Source of the DNA: Rubripirellula sp.
Lineage (GTDB): Bacteria > Planctomycetota > Planctomycetia > Pirellulales > Pirellulaceae
Length of the DNA stretch: 60,155 nt
Assembly (NCBI GenBank): GCA_012270065.1
Contig: JAAXJB010000119.1
Coordinates: 20,274 to 80,428 of the forward strand
Reading direction: 5' to 3'
The notes under the pieces: generated by a model
Database searches by the model: none
The model's input: the letters and a program-made list of their open reading frames with translations, nothing else
What the model was told of the DNA's origin: nothing
Shown here: positions 9,279-17,868 of the stretch, in pieces
How the letters are laid out: the number at the start of each line of letters is the position of its first letter
Numbering within the stretch: the first letter of the stretch is position 1
Translations under genes and position numbers: made by a program

Positions 9279-9747
9279 CACTTTCGCCTATTAAAAAAAT
9301 CTACCGGAATGCTAGTTTCAGTCTGGAGAAGGATAGCAAAATTAAGCGGAACTGTGTGGGCAACTGGGGACACACAGGCAAACTGGCAAAGGCACTCGCA
9401 CTTGAATGAAAACCTGTTCACTTTTACTTCTGAACAGAGTGGCAAAAAGGGCGGTAAATCAAAAGCCGACACCTCAATAGCCAAACGCCAGATCGTCCGC
9501 TGCTCTTGTGCATGACGCGCCGCAACTCAGGCCGTAGTTGGTATAAACCCGTTCGTACGGGAAACCACGATCAGTTGGATTTTGACAATTTTATGTCGAC
9601 TCAACGCTGCAATGGGATCCAATGTGACTATGCTCAAAAGGCGGTTTGAAGGGCGGCAAAGTGATAGCCTGCTGTGAATGGCCACCCTTGAGTCAGCAAA
9701 AAGAGACCTGATTAACGTATTGCTCATCACCTCAGACGACGAAAAAA
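9279..9747. other. Divergent intergenic region without a gene
   Basis: About 470 bp between the oxidoreductase (-) and UDP-glucose dehydrogenase (+) genes. Open frames are short and lack features. There is a small perfect hairpin, CCCGT-TCGT-ACGGG, near 9547-9560, and a TTGACA near 9575 without a matching -10 box. It must contain promoters for both flanking genes. Confidence 0.45.
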
Positions 9748-11163
9748 ATGAAGATTTGCTGCATTGGCGCTGGTTACGTTGGCGGCCCCACCATGGCGAT
9801 GATTGCCAAACAGTGTCCAGATATTCCCGTTCATGTGGTGGACTTGAACGCGGAACGGATTGAAGCATGGAATTCTGATCACCTGCCAATTTACGAGCCT
9901 GGTCTTGATGAAGTTGTCAAGGAAGCACGTGGGCGCAATCTGACCTTCTCGACTCGCGTGGATGACGCGATTCAAGAAGCCGACATGATCTTCATATCGG
10001 TCAACACACCTACCAAGACGTTTGGCATTGGTGCTGGTCGGGCCGCAAACCTTGAATTCATCGAAAAGTGCGCCCGTCAAATTGCGAAAAACGCCAAGGG
10101 GCACAAGATTGTTGTGGAAAAATCGACGCTGCCCGTCCGTACGGCCGAAGCGGTCAAACGTATTCTCAGTAGCGAGTGCAGTGGAGCAACCTTTGATGTT
10201 TTGAGTAATCCGGAGTTTTTGGCAGAAGGCACAGCCATTGATGACCTGCTGAATCCCGACCGTGTACTCATCGGTGGTGAATCCGAGGAAGCGATCGAAG
10301 CTCTTTGCTCGGTTTATGCAAAGTGGATTTCACGGGATCGCATTCTGACCACCAACCTGTGGAGTAGCGAACTTTCGAAACTGACTGCAAACGCATTTCT
10401 GGCTCAGCGGGTTTCTTCGATCAATGCAATGTCGGCATTATGCGAAGCAACCGGAGCGGACATCGATGAAGTCGCCAGAGCCATTGGAAGCGACTCGCGA
10501 ATCGGGCCCAAATTCCTCAAAGCCTCAGTCGGATTCGGTGGCAGCTGTTTTCAAAAGGACATCCTGAATCTTGTTTACCTGTGTGAACACTTCGGACTCC
10601 GTGAAGTTGCCGCATATTGGGAACAGGTCGTGGTGATGAACGACTACCAGAAAAGACGATTTTCGGAAGACATTGTGAAAACGATGTTCAATACCGTCTC
10701 TGATAAAAAAATCGGGATCTGGGGTTTCGCTTTCAAAAAGGACACCAACGACACGCGTGAATCAGCTGCAATCTACATTTGCCGTGACCTGCTGCGAGAA
10801 CGCGCGCGACTTTGCATCTACGATCCACGTGTTCCTGAAAAACAGATTCGCCATGAGCTTTTGGCCGCATGCACTGACATGAGTGGTCATCTGACGGAAA
10901 AAGACCGCTGGCTTGTTGAAAACAATGTGATCGTCGCGGGTGACTGCTACGAAGCAGCGGATGATGCGCATGCAATCGCAGTACTCACCGAGTGGGATGA
11001 ATTCAACGAACTCGACTTCGAGAGAGTCCATGAGTCCATGCATCGGCCATCATTCCTGTTCGATGGAAGAAATCTGCTTGATCCGGTAAAAATGGATTCC
11101 ATCGGTTTTGAAATGCACGCGATCGGAAAATCATGCAATCGCATGAACGGCCCGCAGTCATGA
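9748..11163 (+). CDS. UDP-glucose 6-dehydrogenase
   Basis: This enzyme oxidises UDP-glucose to UDP-glucuronate with two NAD+, feeding polysaccharide synthesis. The NAD-binding Rossmann motif GAGYVGGPT is at residues 8-16. The YEPGLDEVV segment (49-57), the [16 protein letters not shown] segment containing the catalytic Lys211 and Asn215, and the active-site motif [10 protein letters not shown] with Cys267 are all present. The spacing and the [10 protein letters not shown] segment resemble the animal-type UGDH branch (about 470-490 residues); the product is 471 residues. A later segment, [15 protein letters not shown], matches the C-terminal UDP-binding domain. The start ATG directly follows a run of A and has no clear Shine-Dalgarno sequence. 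The gene is monocistronic. The function is secure. Confidence 0.95.
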   Translation: MKICCIGAGYVGGPTMAMIAKQCPDIPVHVVDLNAERIEAWNSDHLPIYEPGLDEVVKEARGRNLTFSTRVDDAIQEADMIFISVNTPTKTFGIGAGRAANLEFIEKCARQIAKNAKGHKIVVEKSTLPVRTAEAVKRILSSECSGATFDVLSNPEFLAEGTAIDDLLNPDRVLIGGESEEAIEALCSVYAKWISRDRILTTNLWSSELSKLTANAFLAQRVSSINAMSALCEATGADIDEVARAIGSDSRIGPKFLKASVGFGGSCFQKDILNLVYLCEHFGLREVAAYWEQVVVMNDYQKRRFSEDIVKTMFNTVSDKKIGIWGFAFKKDTNDTRESAAIYICRDLLRERARLCIYDPRVPEKQIRHELLAACTDMSGHLTEKDRWLVENNVIVAGDCYEAADDAHAIAVLTEWDEFNELDFERVHESMHRPSFLFDGRNLLDPVKMDSIGFEMHAIGKSCNRMNGPQS

Positions 11164-11317
11164 TTGGACCATTCTTACAACAGATTCATGCGTACGGTTA
11201 TCTGTCGTGAATGGAAACTGAATCCGATGGCAGGTGAGTTCAGAATGATCATAAGTGTCGGCATGGAATTTCTGATCACACCTTGTAAAAAGTCATTCGG
11301 GAAGCGAATCTTGTCGT

Positions 11318-12340
11318 ATGCCCATCCTGACCATCGAATCGACTTGTGACGAAACCGCCGCTGCTGTGATTTCGGAAACAGGTGCCGTTCTGGGTGATTG
11401 CATTGCGACGCAGGAAGTTCTTCACGAGGAGTTTCGCGGTGTGGTTCCTGAAGTTGCTGCACGGGCCCACCTGGAACGCATTCTGCCAGTCATTGATACT
11501 GCGATGAAACACGCAGGAGTATCTGGACACCAGATCACTGCGATCGCGGTGGCAGATCGCCCCGGTTTAGCCGGTTCACTGCTGGTGGGACTGGTTGCCG
11601 CCAAAACACTGGCGATCGCATGGGATCGACCTCTTGTGGCTGTGAACCATCTGCATGCTCATCTTTACGCATGCCAGATTGCGAGTGACATCAATATTTA
11701 TCCGTGTGTCGGCCTGATCGTAAGCGGGGGTCACACCAGCCTTTACCACTGTGAAGGCCCGCTGGACCTTGCTTATCTGGGCGGAACGATCGACGACGCA
11801 GCAGGTGAAGCATTTGACAAGGTGGCCGCAATGTTACAACTGGGGTTTCCGGGCGGTCCAGCTGTCTCGGATCTTGCCAGGCAGGGAAATCGAAAAGCAT
11901 TCGACTTCCCTCGCTCGCTCATGAAAACAGACAATTTTGATTTCAGTTTCAGTGGACTGAAAACAGCCGTCCGGTACGCCATCACTGGCCCGGGCCAACA
12001 GGATTTTTCAAAAATCGAAATTCCATTGCAGACCAAAGCGGACGTATGTGCTTCATTTGAAGCCGCGGCCGTAGACGTCATCGTTCACAAGAGCAGCAGG
12101 GCTGTCAAGAAACTACAATGCCAGCGATTGATTGTCGGCGGTGGTGTCGCAGCAAATCGATATCTTCGGGAACAACTTCAGGAAAAAGCATTGGCAGATG
12201 GCTTTGAACTGACGATCGCACCGCTGAACCTGTGTACTGATAACGCCGTCATGGGAGCAATCGCGTTAGAGAAAATCAAGCGAAACGAATACGCGCCATT
12301 GGATCTTGATATCACACCAGGACTGCAACGCGGATTCTGA
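11318..12340 (+). CDS. tsaD: tRNA N6-threonylcarbamoyladenosine transferase catalytic subunit
   Basis: TsaD, with TsaB and TsaE, transfers the threonylcarbamoyl group to A37 of tRNAs that read ANN codons. The N-terminal ATPase-fold strand ESTCDETAAAV is at residues 7-17. The metal ligands His111 and His115 (NHLHAHLYA) and Asp308 (LCTDNAVMG) are in the expected places, and the GGHTSLY and LGGTIDDAAGEAFDK segments are typical. At 340 residues it is the usual length. It is first in a plus-strand set with mqnB and mqnD; the grouping looks positional rather than functional. Confidence 0.97.
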   Translation: MPILTIESTCDETAAAVISETGAVLGDCIATQEVLHEEFRGVVPEVAARAHLERILPVIDTAMKHAGVSGHQITAIAVADRPGLAGSLLVGLVAAKTLAIAWDRPLVAVNHLHAHLYACQIASDINIYPCVGLIVSGGHTSLYHCEGPLDLAYLGGTIDDAAGEAFDKVAAMLQLGFPGGPAVSDLARQGNRKAFDFPRSLMKTDNFDFSFSGLKTAVRYAITGPGQQDFSKIEIPLQTKADVCASFEAAAVDVIVHKSSRAVKKLQCQRLIVGGGVAANRYLREQLQEKALADGFELTIAPLNLCTDNAVMGAIALEKIKRNEYAPLDLDITPGLQRGF

Positions 12341-12422
12341 CTTTGAACAAGCAGGCAAAAATCTGCACCCAGACCTATCAGGCATTGAACCTTCTGACAC
12401 TCCTGCATGGAATGAACGTCAA

Positions 12423-13091
12423 TTGACCAATCTCATTCTCATCCCAACACCGATGGAAATCCAGCACTTGCACAGTGCAGCTCCATCGCTGGATTTTGAC
12501 GGCACGGTAACTCGCGTGTGCGGTTTTGGGCCAATCGCTGCGGCGGCCCGCGCCAGCTGCCTGATCGCAAAATACCAACCTGAGCACGTCATGCTCATTG
12601 GAATTGCAGGCACATTTGACGCTCAAGTCTGTCCTGTGGGTTCAGCCTGTCACTTCACTGAAACCGTTTGTGATGGAATCGGAATTGGAACGGGTGAATC
12701 TTTCATCACCGCCGCCCAACTTGGCTGGTCGCAGTTCAACGACCCCGACTCGCAATCGGTGATTGGCGATACGCTGCCTCTTGACGCACGCCCTGTCGGC
12801 GGGATCTCCGCAATGGGAACACTGCTGACTTGCTGCAGTGCCTCCAACTCAACCGAAACAGCAGCCGCACGCCACCAACGATATCCAGATGCCATCGCAG
12901 AGGACATGGAGGGATTTGGTGTCGCGTTGGCATGCAATCTGTTGAACGTCCCGCTGCAAATTGTGCGAGGCATTTCCAATGAAGTCGGTGATCGAAACAG
13001 GGACAGGTGGGAGATCGACAAGGCGATGCTCGCAGCTGCTGAACTTGCCCAACAGATCATCCATCATGTCTGGATTCCTTCGCAAACCTGA
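12423..13091 (+). CDS. mqnB: Futalosine hydrolase
   Basis: MqnB cleaves futalosine to dehypoxanthine futalosine and hypoxanthine in the alternative menaquinone pathway; it belongs to the nucleoside phosphorylase fold. Visible features are the first strand LILIPTPMEIQHL, the GFGPIAAAARASCLI segment, VMLIGIAGTF, and the C-terminal DAIAEDMEGFGVALAC, where the acidic residues bind ribose. I chose the TTG at 12423-12425, which gives 222 residues, the usual size, and keeps the first strand. An in-frame TTG at 12306 would overlap tsaD and add 39 poorly structured residues; the first in-frame ATG would cut the first strand. The gene lies 27 bp before mqnD, which supports the assignment. Confidence 0.86.
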   Translation: MTNLILIPTPMEIQHLHSAAPSLDFDGTVTRVCGFGPIAAAARASCLIAKYQPEHVMLIGIAGTFDAQVCPVGSACHFTETVCDGIGIGTGESFITAAQLGWSQFNDPDSQSVIGDTLPLDARPVGGISAMGTLLTCCSASNSTETAAARHQRYPDAIAEDMEGFGVALACNLLNVPLQIVRGISNEVGDRNRDRWEIDKAMLAAAELAQQIIHHVWIPSQT

Positions 13092-13118
13092 TTTACCGTT
13101 CAACTTGAGCTTCATTTC

Positions 13119-13985
13119 ATGTCCACGCAACAACCAGACAGCAATGCCATTCGGCTGGGAATCTCAACCTGCCCCAACGACACATTTGCATTTCACGCAT
13201 TGTTAAATGAATTGGTTGACTGGAGAGGATTGAATTTTCAAATTGAACTTCTCGACATTCAGCAGCTGAATCAACGACTTTTCGTAGGAAATTTTGATGT
13301 TGCTAAAACCAGCTTTCATGCTGCCCTGCTTCTCAGCGACAAGTTCCTTGTGCTTCCATCAGGATCAGCACTGGGGTTTGGCGTAGGACCACTGCTGTTG
13401 GCAAAAGAAACCGGTTTGAGACCGACTGACAGAAGGCAACTAACATTGTGTCCCGGTGAGCATACCACTGCCAAACTGTTGTTCGATCTGTTCCACCCTG
13501 AATCAACACGGGTTGAGCATTGTGTTTTTTCGGACATCATGCCGAGACTCAAGCAAGCCAAGGCTGATTTCGGTGTCTGTATCCACGAGGGTCGCTTCAC
13601 GTGGCAAAACGAAGGACTCGGTTTGGTCGAAGACCTTGGCACGCGTTGGGAGCAGGCCACGCAGTGCCCTTTACCGCTAGGCGGACTTGTTGCCAGTCGC
13701 ACATTGCCAGCTGATGTGCTCAACCGCGTTCAGTCTGTGATTCATGAATCCCTTCAATACAGTTTGGCAAACCGTGATTCAGCGATCCCGACGATGCGGC
13801 AATTCGCTCAAGAGTTCGATGATGAAGTCCTCATGCAACACGTGGACCTGTACGTCAATGATTGGACGGTCGATTTGGGAGACGTTGGCAGGAACGCTTT
13901 GAGCCAGCTCTCACAACTGGCGGTGGAACGTGGACTGGTAACGCCTTCGCAGCAACCTCTTTCCATCTGGGAAGCCCCGGCATGA
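13119..13985 (+). CDS. mqnD: 1,4-dihydroxy-6-naphthoate synthase
   Basis: MqnD converts the cyclic dehypoxanthine futalosine product to 1,4-dihydroxy-6-naphthoate, a late step of the futalosine route to menaquinone. The periplasmic-binding-protein-like fold is recognisable from LGISTCPNDTFAF at residues 13-25, FDVAKTSFHAALLLSD, and SGSALGFGVGPLLLA, all characteristic of the family. At 288 residues the length is normal. The upstream neighbour is mqnB, so two of the four early pathway genes are adjacent; mqnA and mqnC are not in the window. The ATG lies 27 bp after the mqnB stop, consistent with one transcript. Confidence 0.95.
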   Translation: MSTQQPDSNAIRLGISTCPNDTFAFHALLNELVDWRGLNFQIELLDIQQLNQRLFVGNFDVAKTSFHAALLLSDKFLVLPSGSALGFGVGPLLLAKETGLRPTDRRQLTLCPGEHTTAKLLFDLFHPESTRVEHCVFSDIMPRLKQAKADFGVCIHEGRFTWQNEGLGLVEDLGTRWEQATQCPLPLGGLVASRTLPADVLNRVQSVIHESLQYSLANRDSAIPTMRQFAQEFDDEVLMQHVDLYVNDWTVDLGDVGRNALSQLSQLAVERGLVTPSQQPLSIWEAPA

Positions 13986-14140
13986 GCAACGGTGATGCGT
14001 GGTAGTTTCGGGGAAGCCATAGCAAGGGGGAAGCCAGAGCAAGCATGAACTTGTGTGACCCACGCGGCCAGCTTTGAATCAACCCGGAAAGCGGTGTTCC
14101 TTTGATGCATGGGTGGCCGGTGTTCTGGTGATGTCAGCGC

Positions 14141-14173
14141 AAAAAAAACCCTGCGAGCCATTGGCCGCAGGGT
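14141..14173 (-). terminator. Rho-independent terminator of the small gene
   Basis: Read on the minus strand, ACCCTGCG, a ten-base loop and CGCAGGGT form a perfect 8-bp stem (arms 14166-14173 and 14148-14155), followed by eight T residues (14148-14141). It begins 27 bases past the stop codon of the small minus-strand gene at 14200. Confidence 0.9.
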
Positions 14174-14199
14174 ACTTCATTCTGTCGACACGCAAGGAT

Positions 14200-14424
14200 C
14201 TACTCGCGAGGTCGGATTGCTCCGGTGAGACCGCTGTAATCCACACGGTCGGTGGTGTGCCACAACGGCTGTCCCAACTCAACTCGGCGGCGGAGCACCT
14301 CAATCTTGTCGGCACTGCCAGCCGGGGCATCCGTGGCGAGGAACTTCTCGTCTTCCTGGGGCACAAAATCTTCATCGTGCCCGTAGCGTAAGATGGCCTC
14401 GAACACGTTTTTGCATTGGCTCAT
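14200..14424 (-). CDS. Small conserved-looking protein of unknown function (74 residues)
   Basis: From the ATG at 14422-14424 this reads MSQCKNVFEAILRYG..., continues through DEDFVPQEDEKFLAT and DKIEVLRRRVELGQPLW, and ends DYSGLTGAIRPRE. It is soluble, charged and has no signal peptide or membrane segment. Support for a real gene comes from a strong terminator 27 bases past the stop, sensible amino-acid composition, and the lack of any competing gene for 900 bp. My impression is that similar short proteins occur in other planctomycetes, but I cannot verify this. The segment EVLRRRVELGQPLWH could bind nucleic acid or protein; no function is assigned. The same frame stays open about 30 codons upstream, but that part looks non-coding. 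Confidence 0.72.
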   Translation of the reverse strand: MSQCKNVFEAILRYGHDEDFVPQEDEKFLATDAPAGSADKIEVLRRRVELGQPLWHTTDRVDYSGLTGAIRPRE

Positions 14425-14901
14425 AACTGCTATTATCCAAATTTCTTCTGGCGGCCGAAGGATCCAACCGTTTGGCCATACTGTTTCTGATCTTGCTGCT
14501 CGCCGTCCTCGGAGCACAAGCTCGGCTTGATGGTTTGATTATTAACCTGATTGCGTTTGAGTCAAGAAAATTCGAGAGAACTCGCCCCTGGCAGCCGTGA
14601 TTCCCAACGACTCGGATGTGATAAAACCGGACTTGAAACGTGTCTCCGAGTTCATCGTTGTGGTATCACCGACTCGTGAGTAAAAACCACCGGAGCCCAG
14701 CAAGGGGGGAATTGACAACATTGACTGATTCCCATGGGGGAATGAATCACTTGGGGCGACAAATTCACCCAACCCGCCAAGGTAGAAACGATACGGAAGC
14801 TTCCCCGGACAGCAAGGCTAATGCTAGGTTGTGAGCCCCGAAGAGAGATGCAAAAAAAAATTTTTTCCTTTGCCAGCACACCCTGTTAAACAGTAACAAA
14901 C
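14425..14901. other. Intergenic stretch without a gene
   Basis: About 475 bp between the small minus-strand gene and yjbQ (+). Open frames are short and featureless. A low-complexity A/T run (A9 followed by T6) lies near 14852-14866, about 35 bases before the yjbQ start, and CTGTTAAACAG near 14882 is a small palindrome; either could belong to the yjbQ promoter region. Confidence 0.45.
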
Positions 14902-15324
14902 ATGTGGATCCAGAAAACATTGAGGCTTCCAGCAGCACGCCGTGGTTGCCATCTCATTACGCACGAGATCGTCAATGCAGTGCCCGAACTGTCCACCGTT
15001 GGAGTGGGTTGGATGCAGGTTTTCATCCAGCACACGAGTGCGTCACTGACGATCAACGAGAACGCTGACCCTGACGTTCGAATCGACTTTGAGACTGCTT
15101 TGAACCACGCGGTGCCCGAAACGTTGCCCTATGTGCATACGCTCGAAGGAAGCGACGACATGCCTGCGCACGTCAAAGCTTCAATGATGGGGGCGAGTGT
15201 CATGATTCCTGTCAGTCACGGCCGGTTGCAATTGGGAACGTGGCAAGGGATTTACCTCTGCGAACACAGGAACCACGCCAGCGGTCGCCAGGTGATCATC
15301 ACGATTCAAGGTGAAAGCGTCTGA
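14902..15324 (+). CDS. yjbQ: YjbQ/UPF0047 family protein
   Basis: A 140-residue member of the YjbQ (UPF0047) family, small trimeric proteins reported to have thiamine-phosphate synthase side activity; the physiological role is unsettled. Family hallmarks are HTSASLTINENADPDV (residues 49-64), the segment EGSDDMPAHVKAS, and the C-terminal LGTWQGIYLCEHR. The conserved His and Glu residues in these motifs are kept. There is no signal peptide. The gene is monocistronic and convergent with ilvB. Confidence 0.93.
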   Translation: MWIQKTLRLPAARRGCHLITHEIVNAVPELSTVGVGWMQVFIQHTSASLTINENADPDVRIDFETALNHAVPETLPYVHTLEGSDDMPAHVKASMMGASVMIPVSHGRLQLGTWQGIYLCEHRNHASGRQVIITIQGESV

Positions 15325-15475
15325 ACGGGCGAAAGGCAACGAGAGCCGAGCAAACAGCCCGGAGCCTCCACAACGCAACTGGGTTTACACAGGATGGACG
15401 GCCTCCCGAGGTCCGGCAGGCCGCAAAACCCAGCTTTCCAAAATCACGGCCAGCGCTACTGGGACAGATTCCGGG

Positions 15476-17251
15476 CTACTCCAGAATCATGTCGTCCACA
15501 GTCATTCCACCCGGAATCATTGGTAGCACGTGCTCCTGATAGGGAACCTGTACATCCAGCAAGTACGGACCTTTGTGGGCAATCATTTCACGAATTGCCG
15601 GTTCCAGATCAGCCTTGTTGCGGATCGTTGCCGCTCCACAGCCATAGCCCTGAGCAATTTTGACAAAATCGGGGTACCGATCCTCTGCATAGGTGAAGCG
15701 ATCCGCACTGCTTGGGCCTGCTGCTTCCTCATGGTGAATGGGTCCAAGATATGTATGAGCGCGATTACGGCCCATGAAACGGTCTTCCCACTGAACCACC
15801 ATCCCGAGATGCTGATTGTTGAGCAGCAGAACCTTGACAGGAAGATCCTCGCAAAAGCAGGTTGCCAGTTCCTGAATGTTCATCTGAAAACTGCCGTCAC
15901 CGTCGATATCGATGACAAGTGCATTCGGATTGGCTGCCTGAACACCCATGGCCGCTGGCAACCCGAATCCCATGGTGCCTAGACCGCTACTGCTCAGCCA
16001 TCTGCGAGGACGTTGGAATTTGTAAAACTGTGCGGCCCACATCTGGTGCTGGCCGACACCAACAGCAATGTACGCGTCCATATCAGCGGTAACATCGCTG
16101 AGTACCTTGATCGCGTGCTGCTGCAGAATCCCATCAAAGTTCTGGTCATAGCTGAGAGGAAATTTGACTTTGAGCTGCTGACAATGCTCCTGCCAATCAG
16201 CGATATCCGGTTGCTGGATCACTTTATTCAACTCGGTCAGTGCCTGCTTCACATCTGCACGCACAGGAATATGTGCGGTCTTATTCTTGTTCAGCTCGGA
16301 GCCATCAATATCGATGTGGATAATTTTCGCGTCCTTGGCAAATGCCTCCACCTTGCCGGTCACACGATCATCAAACCGGACTCCCAAAGCAATCAGGAGA
16401 TCACAATCTCTCACGGCATAGTTAGCATACGCGGCACCATGCATGCCTAACCAATCCAGAGAATGCTCGTTGTCTGGCGAAACAGCACCAATCCCCATCA
16501 CGGTTGTTGTGACAGGGATACCCGTCTTGTTGACGAACTGCCTCAGTTCCTCACTCGCTTCACCAAGAATCACCCCACCACCTGCATAAATCACCGGACG
16601 GCGGGCAAGTTTGATTGCCGCAGCAATCTGACGGATTTTTTCACTGGGCACGACTGGTGCGGATGGTTCATAACCCGGAAGATCCATGGGTGGATCCATA
16701 TCCACGTCATTCAAATCCCCCAGCTGGACATCTTTCGGCATATCGATCAGTACAGGGCCAGGCCGACCACTTTGGGCAACATGAAATGCCTCCTTCATGA
16801 TCCTGGGCAAATCACTGACTTTCGTGACAAGATAATGATGCTTCGTGATGCCCCGGCAGACCTCGACCATGGGGGTCTCCTGAAAGGCATCACTTCCGAT
16901 TGCCTTGGTGGGCACTTGCCCAGTAATGCAGACAATGGGAACGCTATCGAGTTTGGCATCCGCAATGGCTGTCACCAGATTGGTGGCTCCTGGGCCACTG
17001 GTAGCCATCACCACACCCACCTTGCCGGTGCTGCGGGCGTAGCCTTGGGCGGCAAATGCGCCGCCCTGTTCGTGGCGTGGGAGAATGGTACGAATCGAGG
17101 CCCCAAACCTGGTCAGAGCCTGATGCATCGGCATGCTGCAACCGCCTGGATACGCGAACAGCACATCTACACCGTGCTCGACCAACGATTTGACCAAAAT
17201 ATCGGCACCAGTCATCAATTGGGGATCGGTGGCAGCTCTCGCGGTACTCAT
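15476..17251 (-). CDS. ilvB: Acetolactate synthase, large (catalytic) subunit
   Basis: This ThDP-dependent enzyme makes acetolactate or acetohydroxybutyrate, the first common step of branched-chain amino acid synthesis. The catalytic glutamate is Glu61 in [16 protein letters not shown]. Other features are [14 protein letters not shown], the FAD-region segment [13 protein letters not shown], the ThDP/Mg motif starting [11 protein letters not shown], and a C-terminal [13 protein letters not shown] typical of biosynthetic IlvB rather than catabolic AlsS. It is full length at 591 residues. The regulatory subunit gene ilvN and ilvC, often next to ilvB, are absent here. A TATAAT element lies 69 bases before the start. 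Confidence 0.96.
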   Translation of the reverse strand: MSTARAATDPQLMTGADILVKSLVEHGVDVLFAYPGGCSMPMHQALTRFGASIRTILPRHEQGGAFAAQGYARSTGKVGVVMATSGPGATNLVTAIADAKLDSVPIVCITGQVPTKAIGSDAFQETPMVEVCRGITKHHYLVTKVSDLPRIMKEAFHVAQSGRPGPVLIDMPKDVQLGDLNDVDMDPPMDLPGYEPSAPVVPSEKIRQIAAAIKLARRPVIYAGGGVILGEASEELRQFVNKTGIPVTTTVMGIGAVSPDNEHSLDWLGMHGAAYANYAVRDCDLLIALGVRFDDRVTGKVEAFAKDAKIIHIDIDGSELNKNKTAHIPVRADVKQALTELNKVIQQPDIADWQEHCQQLKVKFPLSYDQNFDGILQQHAIKVLSDVTADMDAYIAVGVGQHQMWAAQFYKFQRPRRWLSSSGLGTMGFGLPAAMGVQAANPNALVIDIDGDGSFQMNIQELATCFCEDLPVKVLLLNNQHLGMVVQWEDRFMGRNRAHTYLGPIHHEEAAGPSSADRFTYAEDRYPDFVKIAQGYGCGAATIRNKADLEPAIREMIAHKGPYLLDVQVPYQEHVLPMIPGGMTVDDMILE

Positions 17252-17319
17252 ATGCTCTTAACAGTTAAATCTGGACAAAATAGGCAGCAATAGCAGGCAG
17301 AACACGTTTGTTTGCATGC

Positions 17320-17325
17320 ATTATA
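17320..17325 (-). promoter_or_regulatory. Candidate -10 box for ilvB
   Basis: On the minus strand TATAAT occurs at 17325-17320, within AGATATAATGCATG. No good -35 lies at 17 bp; the nearest, TTGTCT, is 20 bp upstream. It would give a leader of roughly 60 bases before the ilvB ATG at 17251. Confidence 0.4.
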
Positions 17326-17478
17326 TCTGCGAAATGGGACTCATCAGACAAGCTGAGGAATGTCGAGGTTCACAAATCAGCCAAAACTGACATTTACGTC
17401 ACTGGCAGAAACCCCGAACCTATGCGTTAACGTAAGTTCGTGCCGAAACTTAGGCAATGGTGAAAACGGCCTCTCTCG

Positions 17479-17868
17479 ATGACAACTTGGCTCAATTTGA
17501 TGGCAGTCGCTACCGGTGGCGCGGTTGGTGCGGTCTGTCGGTACCTGATTACGGTCGCTTCGCTTACGATCCCGGGGGGGTCCACCTTGATTGGAACCAC
17601 AGCTGTCAACGTGATTGGCTGTGCAGCTTTGGGTGGTTTTGTGGAAGCCGTGCTGGTCATCAACAGCGTGTCTGAACGCTCTCAGCTGTTGATTCGCGTT
17701 GGTTTTCTGGGAAGTCTGACAACCTTTTCGACCTTTGCAGGGGAATCTGCCGCGTTGGCTGGCGAAGGTCGTTGGCTGGTGTTCGGGCTCTATTTCGCAA
17801 CGAATGTTTTTCTGGGTTGGACAGCTCTGGTGTTGACCGCAATGCTTGTGAAAGGGTGGCTCACATGA
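17479..17868 (+). CDS. crcB: Fluoride ion channel/exporter CrcB (Fluc)
   Basis: Fluc proteins are small membrane channels that let fluoride leave the cell. The 129-residue product has four hydrophobic segments. Typical motifs are GGAVGAVCRYL (residues 13-23), GTTAVNVIGCAALGGF, and the GFLGSLTTFSTFAGE segment that holds the conserved Na+ site and fluoride-path phenylalanines. A single gene implies a dual-topology homodimer. I looked for the fluoride riboswitch consensus upstream and did not find it. The last bases overlap the next gene as ATGA, so the two are probably translated in a coupled way. Confidence 0.94.
   Translation: MTTWLNLMAVATGGAVGAVCRYLITVASLTIPGGSTLIGTTAVNVIGCAALGGFVEAVLVINSVSERSQLLIRVGFLGSLTTFSTFAGESAALAGEGRWLVFGLYFATNVFLGWTALVLTAMLVKGWLT

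Noticed and set aside
9527-9889. A 120-codon minus-strand frame across the UDP-glucose dehydrogenase start
   Set aside because: It overlaps the certain gene and has no recognisable features.
14079-14375. A 98-codon minus-strand frame overlapping the small gene
   Set aside because: It runs through the terminator hairpin and is low in hydrophobic order; the other frame is the better candidate.
16013-17293. Plus-strand open frames of 145 and 276 codons opposite ilvB
   Set aside because: They are shadows of ilvB; composition is unlike a real protein.
17334-17350. CTGATGAGTCC on the minus strand near crcB, resembling a hammerhead ribozyme core or the end of a fluoride riboswitch
   Set aside because: The second stem (GGAC) and the GAAA core of a hammerhead are missing, and the fluoride riboswitch pseudoknot parts are absent; the orientation also points away from crcB.
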